From NCBI GenBank assembly GCA_025463055.1, contig JAOAPV010000064.1, positions 1-64,000 on the forward strand: a stretch of 64,000 bases of DNA. The letters run 5' to 3'. The position numbers and the translations under genes were made by a program. Positions 50,940-59,754 of this stretch are shown here, one piece after another (the first letter of the stretch is position 1; every line of letters begins with the position of its first letter). This DNA comes from Candidatus Acidiferrum typicum. Lineage in GTDB: Bacteria > Acidobacteriota > Terriglobia > Acidiferrales > UBA7541. The notes under the pieces were generated by a model, which was given only the letters and a program-made list of their open reading frames with translations, was not told the DNA's origin and did no database searches.

Positions 50940-51797
50940 ATGAATAACAACCTGCTGGTTAGGTGCGTTCTGGCGAGCCTAGCAATGATAATTGTGGCGA
51001 CAGCCGGGCTGCCGATGTCCGGCGACGCGCAAAGCAATGGACTAGACCTTGATGCTGCGGTCGCTAATCTTGCTTTCCAAATAGCGGGGCCGCTTGAAAA
51101 AGAAAAAGTGAAACGCGTCATTGTTGCGGAGCTGTTGGATCCAGACGGGCAATCCCACCCGGTTGGCAGATTCCTGGCAGATAAACTCTCTGCTGTACTG
51201 ATAAAAGAATATCCCGCACTGCAGACCATAACCTTTTCGCATTCGCAATCACCGGTAAAACGTGTGATTCAGGATGATGAGGCTCAGGCGCTTCAGGGAA
51301 CCCGGCGATGGGCAAAGAACCTGGGCGCAAAAGTTGTGATCACAGGCAGTTTCGGGAGGGTTGCGCAAGGAATCGGAATCACGCTTATGGCGATGAAGAC
51401 AGGTTCGGATCATATGTATGTGCAAACGAGCGGAGTAGTGCCGATATCCGACGAGATTGCCGCAATCTCCACCGAACCGATCCCTGCGATGAAAAGTCAC
51501 AAAGCAAAGGCGGGTGTTGGAGGCGTAACTGTTCCCACCTGCGTTCATTGTCCAATACCTAATTATTCGGAAGAGGCGCGGGCGGCGAAGTATCAGGGGA
51601 CCGTCGTTCTGCGGGTGGTGATAACGACAGAGGGCGTGGCCACAAACATTGTCGTGATGAAGGGGCCGGGCAACGGTTTAGAAGAAAAGGCAATTGAAGC
51701 GGTCAGAAGCTGGCGGTTTCGACCAGCGGTTGGACCTAATGGACATCCGGTGGCCACGATGGTTCCGATTGAAGTTACGTTCCGGCTAACTAAATGA
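50940..51797 (+). CDS. secreted protein with FlgO-like N-terminus and TonB C-terminal domain
   Basis: 285 residues. Signal peptide (LLVRCVLASLAMIIVATAGLPMSGDAQ). Residues about 35-180 resemble the FlgO-type lipoprotein domain that binds short lipid- or nucleotide-like ligands (VKRVIVAELLDPDGQSHPVGRFLADKLSAVL; GTRRWAKNLGAKVVITGSF). The last 85 residues are a TonB C-terminal domain (IPNYSEEARAAKYQGTVVLRVVITTEG...GLEEKAIEAVRSWRFRPAVG). No membrane anchor other than the signal. Its role is not known; this combination recurs in Acidobacteriota. Confidence 0.75.
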   Translation: MNNNLLVRCVLASLAMIIVATAGLPMSGDAQSNGLDLDAAVANLAFQIAGPLEKEKVKRVIVAELLDPDGQSHPVGRFLADKLSAVLIKEYPALQTITFSHSQSPVKRVIQDDEAQALQGTRRWAKNLGAKVVITGSFGRVAQGIGITLMAMKTGSDHMYVQTSGVVPISDEIAAISTEPIPAMKSHKAKAGVGGVTVPTCVHCPIPNYSEEARAAKYQGTVVLRVVITTEGVATNIVVMKGPGNGLEEKAIEAVRSWRFRPAVGPNGHPVATMVPIEVTFRLTK

Positions 51798-52367
51798 AAA
51801 TGAAAAACGATTTGGCGTAGAAAAGGGTGGAGGGCCCCCACGTCCTAATGAAAAAGCCGCAGGGCTGCGCGGACTCCGCCGCTGCGCTACAGGGAGGCGA
51901 TATAAATCGACGAGGCGATCGAGAATCTGAATACGGCACTCGCCTAGCGGACTGGGGAGATAAGAAGTAAGCGGTCGACTATTGAACGGGAGTAGATGAG
52001 TAGTCCTGCCAGATGTACTGAAGGGCCCCGGAGCGTTTGTTGTTTCACTGCGCGGTCAACGTGCTCGGCGTTGCGGGCAAATACGAACTGATAGTGATAG
52101 CGCTTGGCAGCGAGTACGCTGGCAATACGCTCGTTGGCGAGAACCCAATCGTGCATGTTGTCGCGCATCACGTTCGGATTCACACTCTGTCGGTGGTGGT
52201 GACGGTCGCGCCGGTGAATTCGCCGGAGCCGGAGGAGTTGCCACCGGCAACTGTGATTCGCTCCAAGCCGCTGAGGTCCGGGCCACGGAATTCCTACCAG
52301 GACCAACAGCAGCAATAGCGAGCATGACGCGCGCAAGGACTAGTCTCGCCTGCGGATGATTCGTCGG
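51798..52367. other. intergenic stretch containing the esterase remnant
   Basis: 570 bp with no intact gene. Besides the esterase fragment it contains ORFs without a family match, possibly the end of another decayed gene (a minus-strand frame ending EFTGATVTTTDRV before a stop). Confidence 0.5.
51979..52190 (-). pseudogene. decayed 3' end of an enterochelin-esterase-like hydrolase
   Basis: On the minus strand, NMHDWVLANERIASVLAAKRYHYQFVFARNAEHVDRAVKQQT matches the C-terminal region of enterochelin-esterase-like alpha/beta hydrolases. The frame then shifts, and the expected ending appears in another frame (GALQYIWQDYSSTPVQ, stop at 51979-51981). No full catalytic domain is present upstream. 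This is a remnant. Confidence 0.55.
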
Positions 52368-53312
52368 TCATTCTCCCATGGACGATTGCAGAAGGGCGCA
52401 CTGGCGTCGATATTCCCTTGGAGCTACGCCCATCTCTCGCCTAAAGACACGGCTGAACGAACTTTCCGATCCGTATCCAACGGCTAACGCCGCCTCGGAG
52501 AATGACGCATTGTTCAAGCGAATCATGGCACCTGCTTTGTATATCCGCCACTGGGTAAGGTATTCGAGAGGCGTCTGGCCCAAAACGGTCCTAAATTTTA
52601 ATGCAAAGGCCGACCTCGACATACGCGCTTCGCGAGCTAGCGACTCAACAGACCAGTTCCTATCCAGGCTCGAATGCATTGCCTCGATGGCTCTGCTGAG
52701 ATGCTTGTCCGACATGGCAGCCAACCACCCGTTTGGCGGAGCCGCGGAGCTACTTGCGTAAGCACGAATTGCGTAGACAAACAGTGATTCATAAAGACAA
52801 CCGATCAAACACGATGAAGCTATACCGGGCTGGGCGGTTTCTGCCGCCAAAAGATCCAGTACGGATTGAAAGGCGTGATTTCGATTTTCTTCAAGCCGCA
52901 GGTGCAGGTAACGAGGCAGAATCTTAGAAATTAGTGGCGCCCTGAATGTACTCATGCCAAACGACCCGGCCACCAAAGTTGTGAGCGGGCCGCCTCCTCC
53001 GTAATGAATCACGCCATCCACTTCCAATTTTAATACTTCGCTGGAAGCGACGACGGCGGAACGCGGATGATCCATCAATGTAAAGGGCTCATCACAAAGA
53101 ATGAAAATGAAAAGATCGCCTTCGGAGAGGGAGAAGATTCGGCGCGAATTCTTGAATCTTAGTAGCGCCGATCCGCGAACCACTAACCCGAAGCGTATCC
53201 GCGGACCTGGATCCCCAGCGTAGTGGATGCCCCAGGGGGCTGTTGCCTCCAAACGCTTATAAACCGCCTCCTGAATACTCATCGATCCAAAGAGATCAGA
53301 CAACGGGTCCAT
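52368..53312 (-). CDS. AraC family transcriptional regulator with cupin-type N-terminus
   Basis: 314 residues from the ATG at 53312 (MDPLSDLFGSMSIQ), which matches how this family normally begins. The track's longer start would place 33 residues of repeat-encoded sequence in front. The N-terminal cupin-like domain (IRFGLVVRGSALLRFKNSRRIFSLSEGDLFIF) is of the AraC_binding/cupin_6 type. The C-terminal double HTH (WSVESLAREARMSRSAFALKFRTVLGQTPLEYLTQWRIYKA, ALAVGYGSESSFSRVFRREMGVAPREYRR) is typical. Family members regulate neighbouring oxidoreductases or self; here the divergent propeller gene could be a target. Confidence 0.88.
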   Translation of the reverse strand: MDPLSDLFGSMSIQEAVYKRLEATAPWGIHYAGDPGPRIRFGLVVRGSALLRFKNSRRIFSLSEGDLFIFILCDEPFTLMDHPRSAVVASSEVLKLEVDGVIHYGGGGPLTTLVAGSFGMSTFRAPLISKILPRYLHLRLEENRNHAFQSVLDLLAAETAQPGIASSCLIGCLYESLFVYAIRAYASSSAAPPNGWLAAMSDKHLSRAIEAMHSSLDRNWSVESLAREARMSRSAFALKFRTVLGQTPLEYLTQWRIYKAGAMIRLNNASFSEAALAVGYGSESSFSRVFRREMGVAPREYRRQCALLQSSMGE

Positions 53313-53368
53313 ACGCGTTCGAGTATTGGACGGTTGATCCCGGTCCATACGGCGTTCGCGTATTGGAC
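53307..53368. promoter_or_regulatory. two tandem palindrome-like repeats at the AraC gene start
   Basis: GTCCATAC-GCGTTCGA-GTATTGGAC (53307-53331) and GTCCATAC-GGCGTTCGC-GTATTGGAC (53343-53368) repeat with a 36-bp period. Each has near-inverted arms (GTCCATAC versus GTAT-T-GGAC). The first overlaps the chosen ATG and the second lies upstream, as an autoregulatory site might. Confidence 0.6.
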
Positions 53369-53491
53369 GATTGGTCATATTTTTTGGACTAACGTCAGCC
53401 ACGCGTCCCATTTTCTAGCATCTACCCCTCGTCCGCCAAATCGCAGTCGAGTGAATACGGCGATTCGCTTTTACGCGAGCAAGGAGAACTA

Positions 53492-54973
53492 ATGAAAATA
53501 CGTCGTTTGTTACCAGTTTTGTGTCTACTACCCGGCGCGTTCGCACCCCAGGCGTTCGCGCAAGTACAGGCGCCGTTTGGGCGTCCAGACATTCCAGTCT
53601 CGAACGCTGACCGTGTGTATGCGGCCGACCAGACTTCCAACACGGTTTCTGTCATTGATCCATTCAATAACCAATTACTTGGCGTGATCAGACTGGGCAA
53701 TCCGGTGCCGGGCGCTCTGAGTCCGCTCTACAGAGGCCAACTCCTGGTGCATGGCCTCGGTTTCTCGCCCGATTCAAAGACAGTTGCGGTCGTATCCGTG
53801 GCCTCGAATTCGGTAACGCTGATCGACACGGAGACCAACGCAGTGAAGGGGACAATTTATGTGGGACGGTCGCCTCACGAAGCATTCTTCACGCCTGACG
53901 GGCGCGAATTATGGGTGACAGTGCGGGGCGAAGACTACGTCTCGGTCATTGACCCGGTAGCGATGAAGGAAACTCGGCGGATTCAATTGGCCAATGGCCC
54001 AGGCATGACCATGTTTGGTCCAGACGGCCATTATGCGTTTGTCTGTTCCAGTTTCACACCGGAGCTTGCGGTCATTGATGTGGCGTCCGAGCAAATTTTG
54101 AAGCGCTTGCCGCAGGCCAGTCCGTTCTGTCCCAACATCGCTGTGAGTCCGGAAAACGATGAAGTGTGGTTCACCTTGAAGGACGTGGGCGAAGTTCAGG
54201 TGTTCAGTGCGCAGCCACCGTTTGACCTGAAGGCGACGCTGCACACGGGACCGATCACGAACCACGTGAATTTTGCTAACAACAATAATGGCAAGTTTGC
54301 TTACGTCACCATCGGCGGAGCGAACGAAGTGAAGGTGTTTCGGAGAGGCGCCACGCCGCAACTAATCGCCACAATACCGGTGGGCAATCTTCCGCACGGA
54401 ATTTGGCCGTCGGGCGATGGTTCCCGGGTCTATGTCGCACTGGAGAACGGTGAAATGGCCGTTGCCATCGATACGTTGAGCAACAAAGTGATCACTGAGA
54501 TTCCGATTGGTCAGACGACGCAAGCGCTGGTGTACGTGCCGAATGCAGTGACCGGCGGGAATGGTACGGCTAACCTGATGCCACTCGGACTAGCAGGGAA
54601 CACTGCGCGCCTGCATCTAGAGGCAGCGGGAAGTTCATTGCCCAACGCACAAGCATCGGTGGCCGTAAACTCGCTGGGCCTGTTGGACCTTGTTCAGGTT
54701 GCGGTGGAGAATCTGATGCCCATGTCACAATACCAGGTGAACCTCGCAGGACCCGGCGATGCGCCTGGAAAAATCGAACCTCTGGCAGTCTTCACGACGA
54801 ATCCCGACGGATCAGGAACTGTTCAAGCTATCGGTCCGTTAAAGACCCTTGCCGCTGAGGCCGGAACCTCTGCAGGTGAGTCTTCGCGCAGATTCCTCAT
54901 CGTTACCCCAGCCAATAACCCGTCTCAGATCGTGCTGCGGCAAGCCGCCGATTCGAGCAAAGGTCAGGACTGA
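53492..54973 (+). CDS. secreted YVTN/YncE-like beta-propeller protein
   Basis: 493 residues with signal peptide (MKIRRLLPVLCLLPGAFAPQAFA). Propeller blades include VYAADQTSNTVSVIDPFNNQLLGVIRLG, DSKTVAVVSVASNSVTLIDTETNAVKGTIYVG, and GSRVYVALENGEMAVAIDTLSNKVITEIPIG. After about residue 360 comes an Ig-like or immunoglobulin-type tail. It is probably periplasmic or surface-located. The AGGAGAA site before ATG is clear. A terminator-like hairpin follows and then the DUF305 gene. Confidence 0.82.
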   Translation: MKIRRLLPVLCLLPGAFAPQAFAQVQAPFGRPDIPVSNADRVYAADQTSNTVSVIDPFNNQLLGVIRLGNPVPGALSPLYRGQLLVHGLGFSPDSKTVAVVSVASNSVTLIDTETNAVKGTIYVGRSPHEAFFTPDGRELWVTVRGEDYVSVIDPVAMKETRRIQLANGPGMTMFGPDGHYAFVCSSFTPELAVIDVASEQILKRLPQASPFCPNIAVSPENDEVWFTLKDVGEVQVFSAQPPFDLKATLHTGPITNHVNFANNNNGKFAYVTIGGANEVKVFRRGATPQLIATIPVGNLPHGIWPSGDGSRVYVALENGEMAVAIDTLSNKVITEIPIGQTTQALVYVPNAVTGGNGTANLMPLGLAGNTARLHLEAAGSSLPNAQASVAVNSLGLLDLVQVAVENLMPMSQYQVNLAGPGDAPGKIEPLAVFTTNPDGSGTVQAIGPLKTLAAEAGTSAGESSRRFLIVTPANNPSQIVLRQAADSSKGQD

Positions 54974-55005
54974 CGCAGGAACCCTAAGAGATAGGTACTT
55001 CCGGA

Positions 55006-55035
55006 AGAGAGAGGATGTTGCCTCTCTCTTTCGCT
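55006..55035 (+). terminator. terminator-like hairpin between propeller and DUF305 genes
   Basis: AGAGAGAGG-ATGTTG-CCTCTCTCT is a perfect 9-bp stem followed by TTCGCTTTT. It ends just before the AGGAGGTGGAGC ribosome binding site of the DUF305 gene, so read-through would be reduced rather than blocked. Confidence 0.6.
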
Positions 55036-55052
55036 TTTCGAGGAGGTGGAGC

Positions 55053-55469
55053 ATGAAGAAGAGGATATTGCTATGTGCGATTCTTTCGATTTTGGTTCTA
55101 ACCCTTACGCCTGTTGAATGGGGACAGGACTCTCATTCGCACACTAGTGTGTCGACACCGGAGTCTAGGTGGTCCGAGTTGGTGGGAAGTATGCACGTGA
55201 TGCACGCTGCTATGACTTCGGTGCAGCCGACCGGAGACAATGACGCTGATTTCGTCAGACTGATGCTTCCGCACCACCAGGCCGCTATCGACATGGCGAA
55301 GACCCAATTGGCGTACGGCCAAGACCCACAGATGCGCAGGCTGGCGCAAGAGATCATCACCGACCAGCAATCAGAAATCGAGTTGATGCAGCTTTGGTTG
55401 AGGCAGCGGGAGGCTAAGGCGTCGACCGTGAAGCATTCGCCCGGCGTTCACGCGGGCAAAGAACAATAA
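55053..55469 (+). CDS. secreted DUF305 protein
   Basis: 138 residues from the ATG at 55053 (AGGAGG 8 nt upstream); the track's start is 68 codons too early. Signal peptide (ILLCAILSILVLTLTPVEWGQ). DUF305 core: MHVMHAAMTSVQPTGDNDADFVRLMLPHHQAAIDMAKTQLAYGQDPQMRRLAQEIITDQQSEIELMQLWL. The HHQ motif and the early SHSHTS suggest metal binding; DUF305 proteins are often linked to copper handling. A run of nine or more G follows the stop. Confidence 0.85.
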   Translation: MKKRILLCAILSILVLTLTPVEWGQDSHSHTSVSTPESRWSELVGSMHVMHAAMTSVQPTGDNDADFVRLMLPHHQAAIDMAKTQLAYGQDPQMRRLAQEIITDQQSEIELMQLWLRQREAKASTVKHSPGVHAGKEQ

Positions 55470-55560
55470 AACGAAGGCAGTCGAGATGCGGGGGGGGGGG
55501 AATGGGGCGGATGCAAATGGGGGTGGCGTGAGTTAGTATGGGCGCGGAGAGCAAAAATTG

Positions 55561-57255
55561 ATGAGTGTGATTGCGCCGGGGGAAAAGGCGGGACTTGGAT
55601 TGGCAACGGGGCCGTTTCGGGCGGCGCGGGGGATGGCGATTTCCTGCAAGGGTTGGCAGCAGGAAGCGGCTTTGCGGATGTTGATGAACAATCTCGATCC
55701 GGAAGTGGCCGAGAAGCCGCAGGAACTAATTGTTTATGGGGGCACGGGGCGGGCGGCGCGAAATTGGGAATGCTTTCACGCGATTGTGCGCTCCCTGCGC
55801 GAGCTTGCAGGCGATGAAACGCTGCTTGTGCAATCGGGAAAGCCGGTGGCCGTTTTTCGAACGCACGAGTATGCGCCACGGGTACTGCTGTGCAACTCGA
55901 ATCTCGTGGGCCAGTGGGACAACTGGGACAAGTTTAACGAGCTAGACCGCGCGGGCCTGACGATGTACGGGCAAATGACGGCGGGGAGCTGGATCTATAT
56001 CGGCACGCAGGGAATTTTGCAGGGGACGTACGAGACTTTTGCTGCGGCGGCGAAGAAACATTGTGGCGGCGATTTGGCCGGCAAGCTGGTGGTAACCGGG
56101 GGCATGGGCGGAATGGGCGGCGCGCAGCCGCTGGCCGCGACGATGAATGGGGCGGCGTTCCTGGGAATCGACGTAGACCCGGAGCGGATCAAGCGGCGGG
56201 TAAAATCAGGCTACTGCGATGTGATGGTGACGAGCCTGGACGAGGCGCTGCGCATTCTGAAGAACGCGGTGCGCAAGCGCGAGGCGACGTCGGTGGGCTT
56301 GGTCGGCAACTGTGCGGATTTAATTCCGGAGCTTGCCAAGCGCGGCGTGCTGCCCGATCTTCTGACCGATCAAACCAGCGCGCACGACCCGCTCAATGGA
56401 TACGTGCCGAACGGCATGACGTTGGAAGCGGCGCTGGAGCTGCGCAAGAAAAATCCGGACGAGTACAAGAAGCGATCGCTGGCAGCCATTGCGCAGCATG
56501 TTCAAGGCATGCTCGATTTGCAGAAGCTGGGCGCGGTGACCTTCGATTACGGGAACAACATTCGGACCTTTGCGTTTCAGCAGGGCGTGAAGAACGCTTA
56601 CGATTTTCCCGGCTTCGTTCCCGCTTACATTCGACCGCTTTTCTGCGAGGGCAAAGGGCCGTTCCGGTGGGCGGCGCTTTCCGGCGAAGCTTCGGACATT
56701 GCGCGCACGGATCAACTCGTGCTCGAAATGTTTCCGCATGACGAACATTTGCAACGGTGGATCAAGCTCGCGCAAAAGCGCGTGAAGTTTCAGGGGCTGC
56801 CCGCGCGCATTTGCTGGCTTGGGTATGGTGAGCGCGATAAATTCGGGCTCGCGCTGAATGACTTGGTGGCGCGCGGCGAAATCAAAGCGCCGGTGGTGAT
56901 GGGGCGCGATCATCTGGACTGCGGCTCGGTAGCTTCGCCGTTTCGCGAGACGGAATCGATGCTGGACGGCTCGGACGCTATTGCGGACTGGCCGCTACTG
57001 AATGCGCTGGTAAATACGGCGAGCGGTGCGTCTTGGGTGTCGATACACAATGGCGGCGGGGTGGGGATTGGTTATTCGCAGCACGCCGGACAAGTTACCG
57101 TTGCGGATGGTACCAAAGAGATGGCGGCGCGCATCGAACGCGTGCTGACGAATGATCCAGGAATGGGAATTGCGCGCCACGTGGATGCGGGCTATCCGGA
57201 GGCGAAGGCGTTTGCGGACCGGGCGGGAGTAAAAATCCCGATGAGCAAAGGTTAG
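55561..57255 (+). CDS. hutU: urocanate hydratase
   Basis: 564 residues from the ATG at 55561. It catalyses the second step of histidine degradation, urocanate to imidazolonepropionate, with NAD+ as a bound electrophile. The NAD site [13 protein letters not shown] (about residue 180), [47 protein letters not shown] and [14 protein letters not shown] are all conserved. Length is typical for the family. It begins the histidine-degradation group; hutH is not present in the window. Confidence 0.96.
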   Translation: MSVIAPGEKAGLGLATGPFRAARGMAISCKGWQQEAALRMLMNNLDPEVAEKPQELIVYGGTGRAARNWECFHAIVRSLRELAGDETLLVQSGKPVAVFRTHEYAPRVLLCNSNLVGQWDNWDKFNELDRAGLTMYGQMTAGSWIYIGTQGILQGTYETFAAAAKKHCGGDLAGKLVVTGGMGGMGGAQPLAATMNGAAFLGIDVDPERIKRRVKSGYCDVMVTSLDEALRILKNAVRKREATSVGLVGNCADLIPELAKRGVLPDLLTDQTSAHDPLNGYVPNGMTLEAALELRKKNPDEYKKRSLAAIAQHVQGMLDLQKLGAVTFDYGNNIRTFAFQQGVKNAYDFPGFVPAYIRPLFCEGKGPFRWAALSGEASDIARTDQLVLEMFPHDEHLQRWIKLAQKRVKFQGLPARICWLGYGERDKFGLALNDLVARGEIKAPVVMGRDHLDCGSVASPFRETESMLDGSDAIADWPLLNALVNTASGASWVSIHNGGGVGIGYSQHAGQVTVADGTKEMAARIERVLTNDPGMGIARHVDAGYPEAKAFADRAGVKIPMSKG

Positions 57256-57351
57256 GCCGATCTCAAATACAAACGTAGATGATTTAGCTCCTGTGCTAGA
57301 GTGTCGCGCGATTTGTTCTGCGCTGGACGGGCGGTTAGTCGAGGAGATTTC

Positions 57352-58254
57352 ATGTATGTAGTTCTAGGAGGGACCGGCAAGACCGGCTCGGTCATCGCGA
57401 GTTCCCTGCTGCTGAAGGGCGAACGAGTGCGCGTCGTTGGTCGGGATGCGTCTCGGCTTGAGCGCGTTGTTCGCAAGGGCGCCGAAGCATTTACGGCGAA
57501 TGTTAGCGATGCCGCAGCGCTTACGAAGGCTTTCACCGGTGCACGGGCCGCATACTTGATGCTGCCGCCAAACCTGACCTCACAGGACTATCGTGCGGAC
57601 CAAGAACGCGAGAGCGATGCGATTGCGAAGGCCGCGAAGGATTCCAGCCTGCGTTATGCCGTGCACTTGAGCAGCTTCGGCGCGCAAGCTCCCGAAGGCA
57701 CTGGGCCGATTGCTGGGCTCCACTCGTCGGAGCAGAAACTGAATGCTATTGCCGGCTTGAATGTATTGCACGTGCGCGCCGGATATTTTATGGAGAACAA
57801 TCTATCGGCGATCGGAATGATTCAGGGGATGGGAATTTTCGGGCACGCGCTATTGCCAGATTTGAAGCATCCGATGATTGCCACGCGGGACATCGGGGAT
57901 TATGTTGCGCAGCGAATCCTAAAACTCGATTTTTCCGGCAAACAAATGCGCGAATTGCTTGGGGAGCGCGACATTTCTATGAATGAGGCGACGGGAGTGA
58001 TTGCGCGCGGTATTGGCAAACCAGATCTGCGCTACGTGCAGTTTCCTTACGAGCAGGTGCAGCAGGTGCTGGCGCAAATGGGCATTCCTCCGAAGACAGC
58101 AAGCCAGTTCATTGAGATGTACAAGGCCATCAATGAAGGAGTTGTTGCGGCGAGGGAACCGCGGTCGCCGGAGAACACCACGCCGATTTCGTTTGAGAAG
58201 TTTGTGCAGGATGTTTTTGCTCCCGCTTATCACGGGAAGGCTGCTACAGCTTAA
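57352..58254 (+). CDS. NmrA-like NAD(P)-binding protein
   Basis: 300 residues from the ATG at 57352 (GAGGAG upstream). Glycine motif LGGTGKTGSVIASSLL near the N-terminus, AAYLMLPPN, SSFGAQAPEGTGPI and VLHVRAGYFMENN, as in atypical SDR/NmrA proteins related to quinone reductases and redox sensors. The role is unclear. It lies between hutU and hutI on the same strand, about 100 bp after hutU, with no evident role in histidine breakdown. Confidence 0.85.
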   Translation: MYVVLGGTGKTGSVIASSLLLKGERVRVVGRDASRLERVVRKGAEAFTANVSDAAALTKAFTGARAAYLMLPPNLTSQDYRADQERESDAIAKAAKDSSLRYAVHLSSFGAQAPEGTGPIAGLHSSEQKLNAIAGLNVLHVRAGYFMENNLSAIGMIQGMGIFGHALLPDLKHPMIATRDIGDYVAQRILKLDFSGKQMRELLGERDISMNEATGVIARGIGKPDLRYVQFPYEQVQQVLAQMGIPPKTASQFIEMYKAINEGVVAAREPRSPENTTPISFEKFVQDVFAPAYHGKAATA

Positions 58255-58301
58255 GCTGAACGCGTTGTAGGGCGCACTTTGCTCCGCATCGGCGCCGGCG
58301 C

Positions 58302-58329
58302 ATCTTGTAACAATTATCTTGTAACAATT
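58302..58329 (+). repeat. two tandem 14-bp repeats upstream of hutI
   Basis: ATCTTGTAACAATT occurs twice without a gap, 95 bp before the hutI start. Each contains TTGTAACAA, one base from a perfect palindrome. Possible regulator site. Confidence 0.65.
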
Positions 58330-58423
58330 CGGTCGGTCTTCCTAAGGCCAACGCTGTAAAAGCGGTGGCAAGACTACCCCACTCCAAATCGCGCTGCGCC
58401 ACTTAGGGCATAATACTGGCGGT

Positions 58424-59695
58424 TTGCCTTCCAACCTGCTCATCACTGGTGCCTCGCAGTTGCTGACGCTTCGCGGACGGGCTCCGCGTCGGGGCAAAGC
58501 CCTTTCCGACCTCGGCATCCTTAAGAACGGCGCAGTGCTGATCCGCGATGGCGTGATTGCCGCTGTGGGCACTCGCGCGGAGCTTGAATCACTGCCCGAA
58601 ACGCGCGCTGCAGAGAAACTCGACATGGGCGGGCGCGTGGTGCTGCCGGGATTTGTCGATTCGCATACCCACCTGATTCATGCTGCCAGCCGCGCGGAAG
58701 AATACGAACTGAAGATTGCCGGGGCGAGCTATGAAGAGATTGCGCGCAAGGGCGGCGGGATTCTGAATTCCGTGAAGAAGTTGCGTGCGGCTACGTCAGA
58801 GGCCTTGAAGAAGCGCGCGCATGCGGCATTGCGGGAATTTGCAGCGCATGGAACTACTACGCTGGAGGCCAAGAGTGGGTACGGCTTGGACGTTGCGAGC
58901 GAGTTAAAGATACTTCGTTTGCATAAAGAGTTGAGCGGTGAACAGCCGCTTGAAATCGTATCGACATTTCTTGGCGCGCATGTTGTGCCAGCGGAGTATC
59001 GCAATAGGCTGGGAGGCGCCGAACGATACGTTGCGCTCCTGACCGAGACGCTGATCCCGGAAGTGGCTGGGGAAAAGCTGGCTGAATTCTGCGACGTTTT
59101 CTGCGAGCGGGGAGCGTTTTCCCTCAAACAGTCAAAAGAGATTTTGCAAGCGGGCAAGGAAAGCGGCATGCTTCCGCGCATTCACGCGGAACAGCTTACA
59201 CGCACGGGTGCTACGCGATTGGCCGTGAAACTGGGAGCGGTGAGCGCTGACCACCTAGAGCAAGTCAGTAAAGCCGATATAGCTGCACTGGCCAAATCGA
59301 ATACCGTGGCCACGTTGCTGCCTGGGTGCGATTTCCACCTGGGACTAAGCAAATACGCGCCTGCGCGTGAGCTGATCGAAGCCGGAGCCATCGCCGCGCT
59401 CGCGACGGACTATAATCCGGGCACGAGCCCAACCATGAGCATGCCTATGATTTTGTCGCTGGCGTGCACGCAATTGCGCATGAGTCCGGCGGAAGCGATC
59501 GCGGCGGCGACGATTAATGCTGCGTGTTCCTTGCGGCGGGATAACAGAATTGGCTGTCTCGAGGTGGGCAAGCAAGCGGACATTGCGGTGTTTGACCTCG
59601 ACGACTATCGAGAAATTCCCTACTACTTTGGCGTGAACAAATGCTGGATGACGCTGAAGAAGGGCCGGCCTGTTTTTCAAACTGCGCACACGTGA
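58424..59695 (+). CDS. hutI: imidazolonepropionase
   Basis: 423 residues from a TTG start; no closer ATG fits. It opens the imidazolone ring to formiminoglutamate. Metal-binding FVDSHTHLIHAASR (HxH), EAKSGYGLD, HAEQLT and the Asp in ATDYNPGTSPT are all present, and the C-terminal VGKQADIAVFDLDDYREIPYYFG is typical. It lies 170 bp after the NmrA-like gene and 59 bp before the formiminotransferase-cyclodeaminase gene, so this pair is probably one transcript. Confidence 0.96.
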   Translation: MPSNLLITGASQLLTLRGRAPRRGKALSDLGILKNGAVLIRDGVIAAVGTRAELESLPETRAAEKLDMGGRVVLPGFVDSHTHLIHAASRAEEYELKIAGASYEEIARKGGGILNSVKKLRAATSEALKKRAHAALREFAAHGTTTLEAKSGYGLDVASELKILRLHKELSGEQPLEIVSTFLGAHVVPAEYRNRLGGAERYVALLTETLIPEVAGEKLAEFCDVFCERGAFSLKQSKEILQAGKESGMLPRIHAEQLTRTGATRLAVKLGAVSADHLEQVSKADIAALAKSNTVATLLPGCDFHLGLSKYAPARELIEAGAIAALATDYNPGTSPTMSMPMILSLACTQLRMSPAEAIAAATINAACSLRRDNRIGCLEVGKQADIAVFDLDDYREIPYYFGVNKCWMTLKKGRPVFQTAHT

Positions 59696-59754
59696 GTGGC
59701 TGGCCTGCGCAAAATCTCCTATGATGAATGTGGCGAAAATGAGGACCCAGCTTG

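Noticed and set aside
55490-55501. Run of G after the DUF305 gene as a phase-variable tract
   Set aside because: It lies between genes and not in a coding or promoter core position, so a switching role is not supported by the sequence.
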